Shown: positions 1-7,838 of the stretch, piece after piece | Layout: the number at the start of each line of letters is the position of its first letter | How positions within the stretch are numbered: position 1 is the stretch's first letter | Source of the DNA: Methylopumilus universalis | Lineage (GTDB): Bacteria; Pseudomonadota; Gammaproteobacteria; Burkholderiales; Methylophilaceae | DNA: 64,000 bases | Assembly (NCBI RefSeq): GCF_006363895.1 | Contig: NZ_CP040953.1 | Direction: 5' to 3' (one strand) | Position numbers and translations under genes: made by a program | Notes under the pieces: model-generated | Databases searched by the model: none | What the model was told of the DNA's origin: nothing | What the model saw: the letters and a program-made list of their open reading frames with translations, nothing else

Positions 1-106
1 CGCCATCATCGATCGTGAGATTCACATCTTTGAGAACAGGAAAAACGCCTGCAGCAGTATTGTAATCTTTATAAAGACCCTGAATCTCAATGACTTTTTT
101 TGTCAT
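1..106 (-). CDS. macB: MacB-like ABC transporter ATP-binding protein, N-terminal fragment
   Basis: Only the first 35 codons are present; the gene runs off the left edge. The peptide shows the usual start of an ABC ATPase: a strand leading to an A-loop-like tyrosine (LYKDY), a short insertion and then VLKDVNLTI just before where the Walker A would fall. The start codon lies 3 bases past the stop of the MacA-like gene, the normal macAB arrangement, so it is probably the nucleotide-binding subunit (or fused ATPase-permease) of a MacAB-TolC exporter. Whether the permease is fused cannot be seen here. Confidence 0.8.
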   Translation of the reverse strand, partial: MTKKVIEIQGLYKDYNTAAGVFPVLKDVNLTIDDG

Positions 107-109
107 AGA

Positions 110-1312
110 TTAAAACACTCGTGGCGGACGATTAGGGCCTTGTGCATTTGAGCCGGCTGGTTTTTGATCTGTTGCCATGTCAGCCGTAATCACAAATTCA
201 TTAGGTTTAATATCTGAAGTCACAATCTCGGTATATTTGCCATTAGTAATACTTGTCTTAACCCTAATCATTTCCGGCTTATTATTTCTTAAGACATAAA
301 CTTTGCCAAAACCTAAGCCATCATTTTTGGTTTTAGCTTTATTGTCATCTGATTTTTTATCTTTCTTCATGGCTAATTTCATTTCTTCATTTTTAGGTCG
401 ATAACGTAAAGCCGCATTAGGCACTAGTAACACATTGTCATGTTTTGCAAAATTAATATTCACATAAGCTGTCATGCCTGGTAATAAGAGTTGTTCTGGA
501 TTGTCCACTGAAATCACAACGTTATAGGTCACGACATTTGCTGTATTTGTTGGATTGAGTCTAATTTGCTTTACCACACCTTCAAAATTTTGATTAGGAA
601 ATGCATCCACATTAAATTTAGCTGTTTGACCTACTTGAATCCGGCCGATATCTGCTTCTGCATAACTTGTGTCGATTTGCATCTTGGATAAGTCTTGCGC
701 AACTTTAAATAAGGTCGGTGTTTGTAAGCTCGCTGCCACCGTTTGACCGACATCCACCTCACGATCTACGATAACGCCTGAAACAGGTGACTTAATAATT
801 GAATAACCGTAATTCGTTTGATCACGCTTGAGCTGTGCTTTGGTCGTACTTAATTGTGCTTCTGAAGATTTTAAAGCTTGAGTCGCTTGATCGAGCTCTT
901 GTTTAGACACATATTCTTGTTGAAATAAGTTTCGCATTCTTGCTTCATTCGCTTTGGCTAATTCGACTGAGGCTTCATTATTTTTTACATTGCCTAGCGA
1001 TTGCGCAATTTGTGCTTTAAATAATTCATCTTCAAGCTCTAAAAGAATTTGGCCTTTTTTTACTTGATCGTTATAGTCCGCGTAGATTTTTTTAACGCGA
1101 CCTGAAACTTGCGTACCTACATTCACAAGCGTCACAGGTTTGATCGTACCGTTTGCTGTGACGTTTTGTTCAATGTCTCCCATCGTGACAGGTTGGAGTC
1201 GATATAAATCTTCAGGTTTCTTTTTATGCGAGAGTTGATACACATAATAGGCACCAAATAGAAAAGCTAAAATTAAAGCAATATTAATTAAATGGGTGGC
1301 TAACTTTTTCAT
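110..1312 (-). CDS. macA: MacA-like periplasmic adaptor of an ABC-type tripartite exporter
   Basis: A 400-residue membrane-fusion protein. One hydrophobic anchor lies at about residues 8-26, followed by the two halves of the barrel-sandwich (lipoyl-like) domain at about 48-100 and 175-205 (NVGTQVSGRVKKIY and SPVSGVIVDREVDVGQ). A coiled-coil hairpin sits between them at about 103-168, then the beta-barrel domain. A lysine/asparagine-rich insertion at about 307-333 interrupts the membrane-proximal domain. It should link an inner-membrane ABC pump to an outer-membrane channel. It lies between the TolC-like gene (6-base gap) and macB (3-base gap). The RND adaptor alternative is made unlikely by the adjacent ABC ATPase. 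Confidence 0.88.
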   Translation of the reverse strand: MKKLATHLINIALILAFLFGAYYVYQLSHKKKPEDLYRLQPVTMGDIEQNVTANGTIKPVTLVNVGTQVSGRVKKIYADYNDQVKKGQILLELEDELFKAQIAQSLGNVKNNEASVELAKANEARMRNLFQQEYVSKQELDQATQALKSSEAQLSTTKAQLKRDQTNYGYSIIKSPVSGVIVDREVDVGQTVAASLQTPTLFKVAQDLSKMQIDTSYAEADIGRIQVGQTAKFNVDAFPNQNFEGVVKQIRLNPTNTANVVTYNVVISVDNPEQLLLPGMTAYVNINFAKHDNVLLVPNAALRYRPKNEEMKLAMKKDKKSDDNKAKTKNDGLGFGKVYVLRNNKPEMIRVKTSITNGKYTEIVTSDIKPNEFVITADMATDQKPAGSNAQGPNRPPRVF

Positions 1313-1318
1313 ATGTTT

Positions 1319-2770
1319 TTATTGTCTTTTCTTTTCGGGTAATTTCTGAATCATTGCATTATCAAGGACGCCTATCGATTGAGCAAGAGTTGTTCTTGCA
1401 ATATTCCAATTTAAAACTGATTGTATTTTTTGTTGTTTCGCATTGGCTAAAGCACTTTGTGCATTGAGCGTATCAATGATATTTCCAACACCTTCTTTGT
1501 AACGCCCTAATGCCAAACGCGATGACTCTTCCGCACTTAAAAGTAAAACATTAGAAGCAGTAATCGATTCATTCGCTGTCTTTAGATTTTGATAAGCCGT
1601 CCAAACGTCGAGGGATACTTGCAGTTTTAGCTGGTCTCTTTTTGAAGCATTTAATTCTGCAGTGGCTTCAGCTGAACGAATAAGGAATGTAGGCTTATAT
1701 CCTTCAAAAAGAGGAATGCTTAAAAAAATCCCTAGCTGTGAAGTATTTTGAGAAGTTTGTCCTAATGAATTTTCATCATATTGATTGGAAGCATCAATCC
1801 TTACTTTAGGTTTAGCATCTGCTTTTACAGCTTCAATTTTAGCTAATGAAGCTTTTAATTGTGCTTCGCTAGCCATTAGGTCTGGTCTTTGGAGTCTCGC
1901 TTGCTCAATGAGAGCATCAATATCTTGATCTACTAATTCAGGAATATCGTCAAGATTACTATCAGCTATTTGAAAATTAATATTTGCAGGCGCTCCCATA
2001 ACGTTAGCAAGATTTCCATAAGCTACTTTTAATGTGCCTTCATTTCTAAGTTTCGTAAGTGTGGCATTGGCAAATGAAGTTTGTGCTTGAAGTTTATCTG
2101 CAGGCGTTGCAACACCTGCGATATATTTAGCCTCTGCTGCTTTAAAACTTTCCTGAGAAAGACGCTCAGTCTCAATCGACGCATTGAGAATTGCACGATT
2201 TGCGTGGACTTGATAAAAAGCATTCACTGCAGTTAATAGCACAGTTTGAACTGTTGCGTTTTGACTAGCGCTTGCTGCTCTTAAAAGCTGATTCGCATTT
2301 TCAAAATTAGCATCACGACTTCCAAAATCATACAAAAGATAAGATGCAACAATTCTATTGGTAGCATTCGAATAGTTCGTTGTTCGATTTTTATTTTCTG
2401 TCACTGATAACGTGTCTGTCACTGATGGAAAAAAGAGTGATCTCGCTACGCCAACTTGGGCTGATTGAACTTTAGCGTTTGCATAAACTTCTCTAGTTTG
2501 AGGGTTATGACAAAGTGCCGCTTCAGTAACTTCAACCAAAGATAAAGGTTTGTCATAAGTCTTCTGACTGCATGGATCACTTACTGACAGATCAATATAA
2601 CCTTGGGGAATAAGTTGAATATTATCTTCTTTTAAATCCTTATCTGAATACCATATGGATTCAAGCGCATAGGCTGGAATAAGGGATCCTAATAAAGAAA
2701 AGGTAAGAAGAAAACGAGGAAAATTCAAATGTAAAAATCTTTTTAAAAAACAGCTTGTTAAGTGCTTCAT
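1319..2770 (-). CDS. TolC-family outer-membrane efflux channel
   Basis: A 483-residue outer-membrane efflux protein with a signal-like hydrophobic stretch at about residues 14-35 ending PAYALES. Two helical-hairpin repeats follow (about 75-275 and 285-475), the second closing with YKEGVGNIIDTLNAQSALANA, the repeat-end pattern seen in TolC and NodT proteins. No lipobox cysteine is seen. With the MacA and MacB genes downstream it should form the outer-membrane exit of an ABC-driven exporter. A 76-base gap separates it from the DUF2147 gene upstream, so it may have its own promoter, but all genes to 8510 point the same way. The transported substrate is not readable from sequence. Confidence 0.88.
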   Translation of the reverse strand: MKHLTSCFLKRFLHLNFPRFLLTFSLLGSLIPAYALESIWYSDKDLKEDNIQLIPQGYIDLSVSDPCSQKTYDKPLSLVEVTEAALCHNPQTREVYANAKVQSAQVGVARSLFFPSVTDTLSVTENKNRTTNYSNATNRIVASYLLYDFGSRDANFENANQLLRAASASQNATVQTVLLTAVNAFYQVHANRAILNASIETERLSQESFKAAEAKYIAGVATPADKLQAQTSFANATLTKLRNEGTLKVAYGNLANVMGAPANINFQIADSNLDDIPELVDQDIDALIEQARLQRPDLMASEAQLKASLAKIEAVKADAKPKVRIDASNQYDENSLGQTSQNTSQLGIFLSIPLFEGYKPTFLIRSAEATAELNASKRDQLKLQVSLDVWTAYQNLKTANESITASNVLLLSAEESSRLALGRYKEGVGNIIDTLNAQSALANAKQQKIQSVLNWNIARTTLAQSIGVLDNAMIQKLPEKKRQ

Positions 2771-2846
2771 ATGGATAAAATCTTAACATGGGAGCATGAT
2801 GAATAGACTAGTTTCAAGCCTATTTAATTCAAAAAATTAGGGGTAA

Positions 2847-3281
2847 TTATTTAGTTAAACTTAAATACCGGTCTTGCGTAATAAGTCGATTTACAATGAC
2901 ATGCAATTCCATACGATTATTAGGTAGTGGCTTTAACTCGCACTTATAAATTTTGCCAGAATCCGGGTCTAACACCTTACCTACCAATTCTTTTTTGGCA
3001 TTCAACTTAAGCTGTTTAAATACAACCAAACCAATGATAGGTTTATTTTTATCTGTTCCTACGCATGGCTTACACACATCTACCGGATCATCTTCTGGAT
3101 CAGGAAAAACCTCGATAATCTTGCCTTCAAACCCCCCAGTTTTTAAAGCGGTAATTTGAATAGTTGCCTCAGGAAGTTCTGTAAAATCATCCAACATGTT
3201 CCATTTGCCTACCGGCCAAACGTCGGCAGCAAAAAGCTTGGATGAAACAAGGATTAATATTAAAAATAAATATTTTTTCAT
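2847..3281 (-). CDS. Secreted DUF2147-family protein
   Basis: A 144-residue protein with a clear signal peptide (about residues 1-18, LVSSKLFA before the mature end). The mature part matches the DUF2147 pattern: GKW with an acidic pair near the start, a central GLVVF strand, then VLDPDSGKIYKCELKP. Family function is unknown; members are small exported beta-rich proteins. A CKPC pair sits at the position where the family often has an acidic/asparagine loop and could bind metal or form a disulfide. It lies 8 bases after the SMR-type gene, so it is probably cotranscribed with the ketosynthase cluster. Confidence 0.8.
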   Translation of the reverse strand: MKKYLFLILILVSSKLFAADVWPVGKWNMLDDFTELPEATIQITALKTGGFEGKIIEVFPDPEDDPVDVCKPCVGTDKNKPIIGLVVFKQLKLNAKKELVGKVLDPDSGKIYKCELKPLPNNRMELHVIVNRLITQDRYLSLTK

Positions 3282-3289
3282 TTTGGGTT

Positions 3290-3685
3290 TTAAGCAGATG
3301 CGATTAATGCACCTAAGCTAATGAGCACAATACCAAACAGTTGTTGAATAACTATAGTTTCACCTAGAAAAAAAATGGATGCAAGAGGGACAGTAACGTA
3401 GACAAGAGAGTTCATCAGTTGAGCTTTAGATAAATCGACTTTAGATAAAATGGCAAGCCATGAAAAAAACGCAATCAACACAAATACTACGCCTATTATG
3501 ATGTTGGCGTTGGTGAGAATATTTAACACATAAATAATGATGTGACTTAATTGATCCAAAGGAATCTCACCAAGATTGGTCGCCCCTTTTTTTAAGAAAA
3601 TTTGGGTAGCCGTATCACACAATATGAAGAGCAGAAATAAAAAAAGGATTTCTACATTGGCTTTGATTTTTAATTTCTGAAGCAT
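3290..3685 (-). CDS. SMR/EamA-type four-helix membrane protein (first of two)
   Basis: A 131-residue protein with four predicted membrane helices (roughly 12-30, 58-82, 86-106 and 110-130). Helix 1 carries an acidic residue, Asp24, in LCDTATQIFLKKG, aligned with the conserved Glu of small multidrug resistance proteins. The layout resembles ArnE/ArnF flippase subunits more than drug pumps. The second copy at 6051-6428 shares the LFKKG and W-AxL-SxVDxSKA patterns, so the two may form a heterodimer. It starts 3 bases after the ketosynthase stop. Likely role: moving the cluster's product or a lipid-linked intermediate across the inner membrane. This is inference. Confidence 0.75.
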   Translation of the reverse strand: MLQKLKIKANVEILFLFLLFILCDTATQIFLKKGATNLGEIPLDQLSHIIIYVLNILTNANIIIGVVFVLIAFFSWLAILSKVDLSKAQLMNSLVYVTVPLASIFFLGETIVIQQLFGIVLISLGALIASA

Positions 3686-3688
3686 GTT

Positions 3689-4933
3689 TTAAACCTTGCT
3701 CATAATAATGACGCCACTTGTGCCACCAAACGCAAATGAATTGGACATCACATGATTCAATTCATTGAGAACACGCTTTTGATTGGGCACATAATCTAAA
3801 TCACACGCCGGATCAGATTCTTTTAAATTAATCGTCGGCGGTAATTCTTTTTTGACCAACGCCATGAGGGTTGCTGAAATTTCAATGGCGCCTGCAGCAC
3901 CCATTAAATGGCCATGCATCGATTTCGTTGAGCTCACAGGGATTTGATATGCATGACTACCAAATACATTTTTAATGGCGGCGGTTTCTGTCGCATCGTT
4001 AAGTAAAGTGCCAGTCCCATGAGCATTAATATAACCAATGTCATTCGGATTTAATTTTGCATCAGTCAATGCTGCTTTCATCGCGCGCGATTGGCCTTCA
4101 ACGGAAGGTTGTGTAATGTGATCACCATCATTCGTTAAGCCATAACCTGTAATCTCACCATAAATTTTAGCCCCTCTCATTTTTGCCATTTCCATCTCTT
4201 CTAACATAAGAACCGCGGCTCCCTCACCCAACACCAAACCTGTGCGATTAAGTGAAAAGGGCTTGCAAGAAGCTCTGGGATCAGTTGGATCTTCTTCAGC
4301 TAAGGTTCGCAATGCTTCCCACGCTTTAATCGTTCCAAAAGTAAGAAGTGCTTCAGTGCCTCCTGCAAAAGCCGCATCGGTATAACCATGTTTGATTTGT
4401 CGATAGGCTTCACCAATAGCAACAGCAGAAGATGAGCATGCCGTCGTATAAGTAATATTAGGGCCTTTCAATTTAAAGTGCATCGCGATTTGAGATGCGG
4501 CTGCGCCATTCATGGCCATAAGGACTGTAAAGGGCTTTAGGCGTCTCGCTTTTTGATTAAATAAACGGTCGTAACCTTCTTCAGTGGAGCTCGCTCCTCC
4601 CATACCGGTACCAATAAAAGAACCGACACGATCTAAATTCATGGCAGTTAAATCTAAGTTGGAATCCTTCAAAGCTTCGCGTGCGGAATATAAAGCAAAT
4701 TGACTCACACGATCAAGTAATGCTAATTCTTGTTTGGTGAAATATTGTGTGCCATCAAAAGTGGCTTGCGCTGCAAGCTTAGCCTCTAATTGATCAGTAA
4801 AATCTGAATCTAAATGTTTAATACCCGATTGGCCATTTAGTAATGCATTAAAAAAAGTATCGGGTGTATTGCCAACAGGTGACACTACCCCCATACCTGT
4901 AACAACGACTCTTCTCAATAAGGTGTTGCTCAT
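3689..4933 (-). CDS. Beta-ketoacyl-ACP synthase (KAS I/II family)
   Basis: A 414-residue condensing enzyme of normal FabF length. The catalytic triad is intact: Cys166 in TACSSSA, His305 in NAHGTGT, and His342 in the KSMHGHLMGAAG motif, with Lys337 in SSTK. It should catalyse decarboxylative condensation of malonyl-ACP with an acyl-ACP. The adjacent ACP gene (6 bases away) could be housekeeping acpP-fabF, but fabD, fabG and fabH are absent. Instead the neighbours are an aminotransferase, phosphatase, hydrolase and transporters, which points to a specialised pathway and not bulk fatty acid synthesis. The main fabF is presumably elsewhere. Confidence 0.9.
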   Translation of the reverse strand: MSNTLLRRVVVTGMGVVSPVGNTPDTFFNALLNGQSGIKHLDSDFTDQLEAKLAAQATFDGTQYFTKQELALLDRVSQFALYSAREALKDSNLDLTAMNLDRVGSFIGTGMGGASSTEEGYDRLFNQKARRLKPFTVLMAMNGAAASQIAMHFKLKGPNITYTTACSSSAVAIGEAYRQIKHGYTDAAFAGGTEALLTFGTIKAWEALRTLAEEDPTDPRASCKPFSLNRTGLVLGEGAAVLMLEEMEMAKMRGAKIYGEITGYGLTNDGDHITQPSVEGQSRAMKAALTDAKLNPNDIGYINAHGTGTLLNDATETAAIKNVFGSHAYQIPVSSTKSMHGHLMGAAGAIEISATLMALVKKELPPTINLKESDPACDLDYVPNQKRVLNELNHVMSNSFAFGGTSGVIIMSKV

Positions 4934-4939
4934 TGATGT

Positions 4940-5176
4940 TTAAACTTTTTTAGCTAGCAATTGGTCGAGAAGATTCGTCATATCTTGAATCGTTTTTACA
5001 TCAACTTGATCGTTAGGTACTTTAATACCTAATTTATCTTCGGCTTCAAAAATAATATCGAAGGTATCGAGTGAGTCGAGGCCTAATTCTTCTAGGGTGC
5101 TTTCAGGCTTAATAGTCGTTACATCAATTTCTAATTTCTTTGCAATTGCATTTGACACCATTTCAAATGAATTCAT
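4940..5176 (-). CDS. Acyl carrier protein
   Basis: A 78-residue acyl carrier protein with the phosphopantetheine site DSL at Ser35 within LGLDSLDTFDIIFEAED, plus the acidic recognition helix that contacts partner enzymes. The start is placed at the ATG preceded by an AAGGAT ribosome-binding site 7 bases upstream; a frame 7 codons longer would begin with TTG and no clear site. It lies between the hydrolase and the ketosynthase, with only short gaps. It probably carries the acyl chain for this cluster. The sequence diverges from the usual housekeeping AcpP motif (GADSLDTVELVMA). Confidence 0.9.
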   Translation of the reverse strand: MNSFEMVSNAIAKKLEIDVTTIKPESTLEELGLDSLDTFDIIFEAEDKLGIKVPNDQVDVKTIQDMTNLLDQLLAKKV

Positions 5177-5206
5177 TTTTTTATCCTTAAACGTCAATAG
5201 TACTTA

Positions 5207-6049
5207 TTATAAACCTTGAATGGCATAACAAAATTCAGCCATGCGTTTACCAATATCATCTTTTCTTTTATCCAATGTCACAACATGGTAAGTATCATCG
5301 ATATACATCGTTTCAATATGTGCAGATGAGACATGTTTTTCTACATAATAGGCATTTTTGATACTTGCCATTTCATCTTCAGTCGAATGAACAATAAGAA
5401 GCGGGCAAGTCACATCCTTCATAATATTTTCTGTTGCTTTAATTAAATGAAAGCTTTCTAAAATTACAGTGGCAGGAGTTTTGAAGTAACCAATTTTATC
5501 AGCCGTTCTTGCATCTTTGTTTTGTAAAATAGAATGCACAAGCGCTCGCGTTCTTTCGCACTTAATCCCGTAGGGTGATTTTTCTTCCCACTCTAAAAAA
5601 TATTTCAACGGTGAATAAAGCACAATAGGTAAAAGTACTTTCTGTTGAAATTTAGAAATATTCCACCCGTCGTAAAAGAAGGTGGTTGAAAGAGGAATCA
5701 CGCCTGCCACTTTTCCTGGTCGTTTAGCAGCAATCATCATCGCCATCAATGCGCCCATCGAAAGGCCTGTTATAAAAACATGTTCGAATTCTTCTCTTAA
5801 TGCATCAAAAACTTTTTCAACGGAAATATACCAATCTTGCCACTTGGTTTTTTTTAAATCTTGAATCGATCTACAGTGACCTGCTAATTCGGGACACGCT
5901 ACTGAAATACCTTTTCGAGAAATGACGCGGCCTAAATGTTTCATTTCGGAAGGAGTGCCTGTCAAGCCGTGGATTAGCAGAACTATTGTAGTTAGGTTTT
6001 TACGCTCAATAAACCCGTTAGGGCCTAAAAGTGAATCAACTGTCGTCAA
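5207..6049 (-). CDS. Alpha/beta hydrolase (carboxylesterase/thioesterase-like)
   Basis: A 280-residue alpha/beta hydrolase with an oxyanion-hole HG (LLIHGLTGTPSE), nucleophile elbow GLSMG with Ser97, probable acid Asp225 in HSTED, and catalytic His255 in DDTYHVVT. The fold resembles monoacylglycerol lipase/carboxylesterase Est30-type enzymes. Placed directly before the acyl carrier protein, it could release or transfer an acyl chain, acting as a thioesterase or esterase; this is inferred. The start is a TTG one base after the SMR stop, supported by a GGTAGGGGG ribosome-binding site inside the end of that gene, so translation is probably coupled. Confidence 0.82.
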   Translation of the reverse strand: MTTVDSLLGPNGFIERKNLTTIVLLIHGLTGTPSEMKHLGRVISRKGISVACPELAGHCRSIQDLKKTKWQDWYISVEKVFDALREEFEHVFITGLSMGALMAMMIAAKRPGKVAGVIPLSTTFFYDGWNISKFQQKVLLPIVLYSPLKYFLEWEEKSPYGIKCERTRALVHSILQNKDARTADKIGYFKTPATVILESFHLIKATENIMKDVTCPLLIVHSTEDEMASIKNAYYVEKHVSSAHIETMYIDDTYHVVTLDKRKDDIGKRMAEFCYAIQGL

Positions 6050-6050
6050 T

Positions 6051-6428
6051 TTAAATATTGCCCCCTACCAAATAAATGCCCACGATAATTAAAGAAGCTC
6101 CCAACCAGCGATATGAATTGATATGTTCTTTTAAAATAATGCGAGATGCTAAGAGTATTAAAACGATTTGAACGCTAGATAGTGGAAACGCTTTACTGAT
6201 ATCTACAGAAGCTAAAAAAGCAATCCATAATACATATTCAATCGCGTAGAGAAAAATACCTAATGCAATTTCTTTAGTTCTTAGGGCATTAATGATGTTA
6301 TCAATATGAGACATCCAGCCTTGACGGATTGAATTAGCTAATCGACTAGTACCTTTTTTAAATAGAACAGTTGCCATCACCTCCAAGATAATGGCAGACA
6401 TAAATAACATTAAGGATTTAGCATCCAT
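6051..6428 (-). CDS. SMR/EamA-type four-helix membrane protein (second of two)
   Basis: A 125-residue, four-helix protein similar in plan to the one at 3290-3685. Helix 1 contains Glu16 in ILEVMATVLFKKG, the position of the essential Glu14 of EmrE-type proteins. Later motifs WIAFLASVDISKAFPLSS and LGASLIIVGIYLVGG match EamA/SMR proteins. Two unequal SMR copies in one operon are typical of obligate heterodimers such as ArnE/ArnF. It sits 12 bases after the aminotransferase and one base before the hydrolase start. The substrate is unknown; context suggests an amine-bearing lipid or precursor. Confidence 0.78.
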   Translation of the reverse strand: MDAKSLMLFMSAIILEVMATVLFKKGTSRLANSIRQGWMSHIDNIINALRTKEIALGIFLYAIEYVLWIAFLASVDISKAFPLSSVQIVLILLASRIILKEHINSYRWLGASLIIVGIYLVGGNI

Positions 6429-6440
6429 CAGTTGCCGAAA

Positions 6441-7814
6441 TTATTCAGCACCACATCTTTTTAATAGTGCTTCAAAGAGCTGGATGCCTAAATCAATTTC
6501 TTCTTCAGAAATAAGAAGTGAAGGAGCAAGTGTAATCACATTTTTTTCGTAACCGCCAATATCAAGGACTAAACCATAGGTTTTGTCGCCAATTTTGATG
6601 TCGCCTTTGAGTCCTTCATTGAACATGCGATCGGCTAACTTACGACTTGCCTTAAAGCCATCATTTTCGCAAAGTTCAATTCGAAGAGCTAAACCTAATC
6701 CACTCACATCGCCTACGACTTTCCAACGTGATTTTAATTCTTGAATACGCTTTAAGAAGTAAGCGCCACGATCATTTACTTTTTTACCGAAATCATCTTC
6801 TTCTGTCATCTTCATCACTTCAAGAGCCACTGAAGTGCCTAATGGATTCGATGCAAAAGTTGAATGTGTAGAGCCTGGAGGAAATTTTTGTGGGTTAATT
6901 AACTCTTCTTTTGCCCAAATGCCTGACAATGGATTTAAACCATTGGTAATTGCTTTGCCAAATACAAAAATATCAGGAATGATGTCAAAGTTTTCCCAAG
7001 ACCATAATTTACCTGTGCGGTAAACACCCATTTGAATCTCATCAGCTACAAGAAGCACATTTCGTTTTTTCAAAGATTCTGCTAATTTTTTCATGTAGCC
7101 TTTAGGTGGCACGATATAACCGCCAGTCCCTTGCATAGGCTCAATATAGAATGCACCGAATTCACATTGACCTGCTTTTTCATCCCATACGGATTGATAT
7201 TCAGTATCAAATAATTTTTCAAATTCCTTATGGCAGTATGTATCACACGTTTCCACTTTCATGCTGTAAGGGCAACGGAAGCAATAAGGATAAGGAATAA
7301 ATTGCGCACGATCAGCAAAGTTACCAAAACGTCGGCGATAGCGATAACTTGAAGTGATTGCAGATGCTCCCAATGTTCTGCCATGGTAGCCGCCCATAAA
7401 AGCAAATTGATGTGTTTTGCCTGTGTGGTTTCGAACAACTTTTAATGAGTCTTCAATCGCCTGTGCACCGCCTACATTGAAATGTACGCGACCTTTTACG
7501 CCATATTTATCTTCCATGTATTTACAAATGATTTCAGCAAGATCAACTTTTTCTTTATGTAAATACTGGCTTGCTAATTGAGGGAGTGTATCAATTTGTT
7601 TTTTTAGAGTGTCTGCAATCCGTTTATTTTTGTACCCGAAGTTAACGGCGGAATACCACATCTGCCAATCAAGATAAGGGATACCTTTTTCGTCAAATAA
7701 AAAGCTGCCATCACAATTTTCAAATACTTTTGGAGGATCAGCATAATTTACTGTATCTCCATGTGAGCAATACTTTTCATTCTTATCTAAGATTTCAATG
7801 ATTTTCTGATCCAT
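6441..7814 (-). CDS. Class III PLP-dependent aminotransferase
   Basis: A 457-residue fold-type I aminotransferase of the GABA/ornithine/acetylornithine group. Visible sites: a phosphate-binding GGAQA at 115-119, YHGRTLGA at 143-150, Asp258 in VADEIQMG (pyridine nitrogen) and Lys287 in FGKAITNG (Schiff base). Four cysteines (178, 181, 190, 194; pattern CxxC-8-CxxxC) form an insertion also seen in some GABA-transaminase-like enzymes, possibly for metal or structure. It should move an amino group to an aldehyde or ketone. In this operon it may aminate the cluster's acyl or sugar-like intermediate. The substrate cannot be assigned from sequence. Confidence 0.88.
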   Translation of the reverse strand: MDQKIIEILDKNEKYCSHGDTVNYADPPKVFENCDGSFLFDEKGIPYLDWQMWYSAVNFGYKNKRIADTLKKQIDTLPQLASQYLHKEKVDLAEIICKYMEDKYGVKGRVHFNVGGAQAIEDSLKVVRNHTGKTHQFAFMGGYHGRTLGASAITSSYRYRRRFGNFADRAQFIPYPYCFRCPYSMKVETCDTYCHKEFEKLFDTEYQSVWDEKAGQCEFGAFYIEPMQGTGGYIVPPKGYMKKLAESLKKRNVLLVADEIQMGVYRTGKLWSWENFDIIPDIFVFGKAITNGLNPLSGIWAKEELINPQKFPPGSTHSTFASNPLGTSVALEVMKMTEEDDFGKKVNDRGAYFLKRIQELKSRWKVVGDVSGLGLALRIELCENDGFKASRKLADRMFNEGLKGDIKIGDKTYGLVLDIGGYEKNVITLAPSLLISEEEIDLGIQLFEALLKRCGAE

Positions 7815-7838
7815 CGTATAACCCTCTACTTTTAAAAA

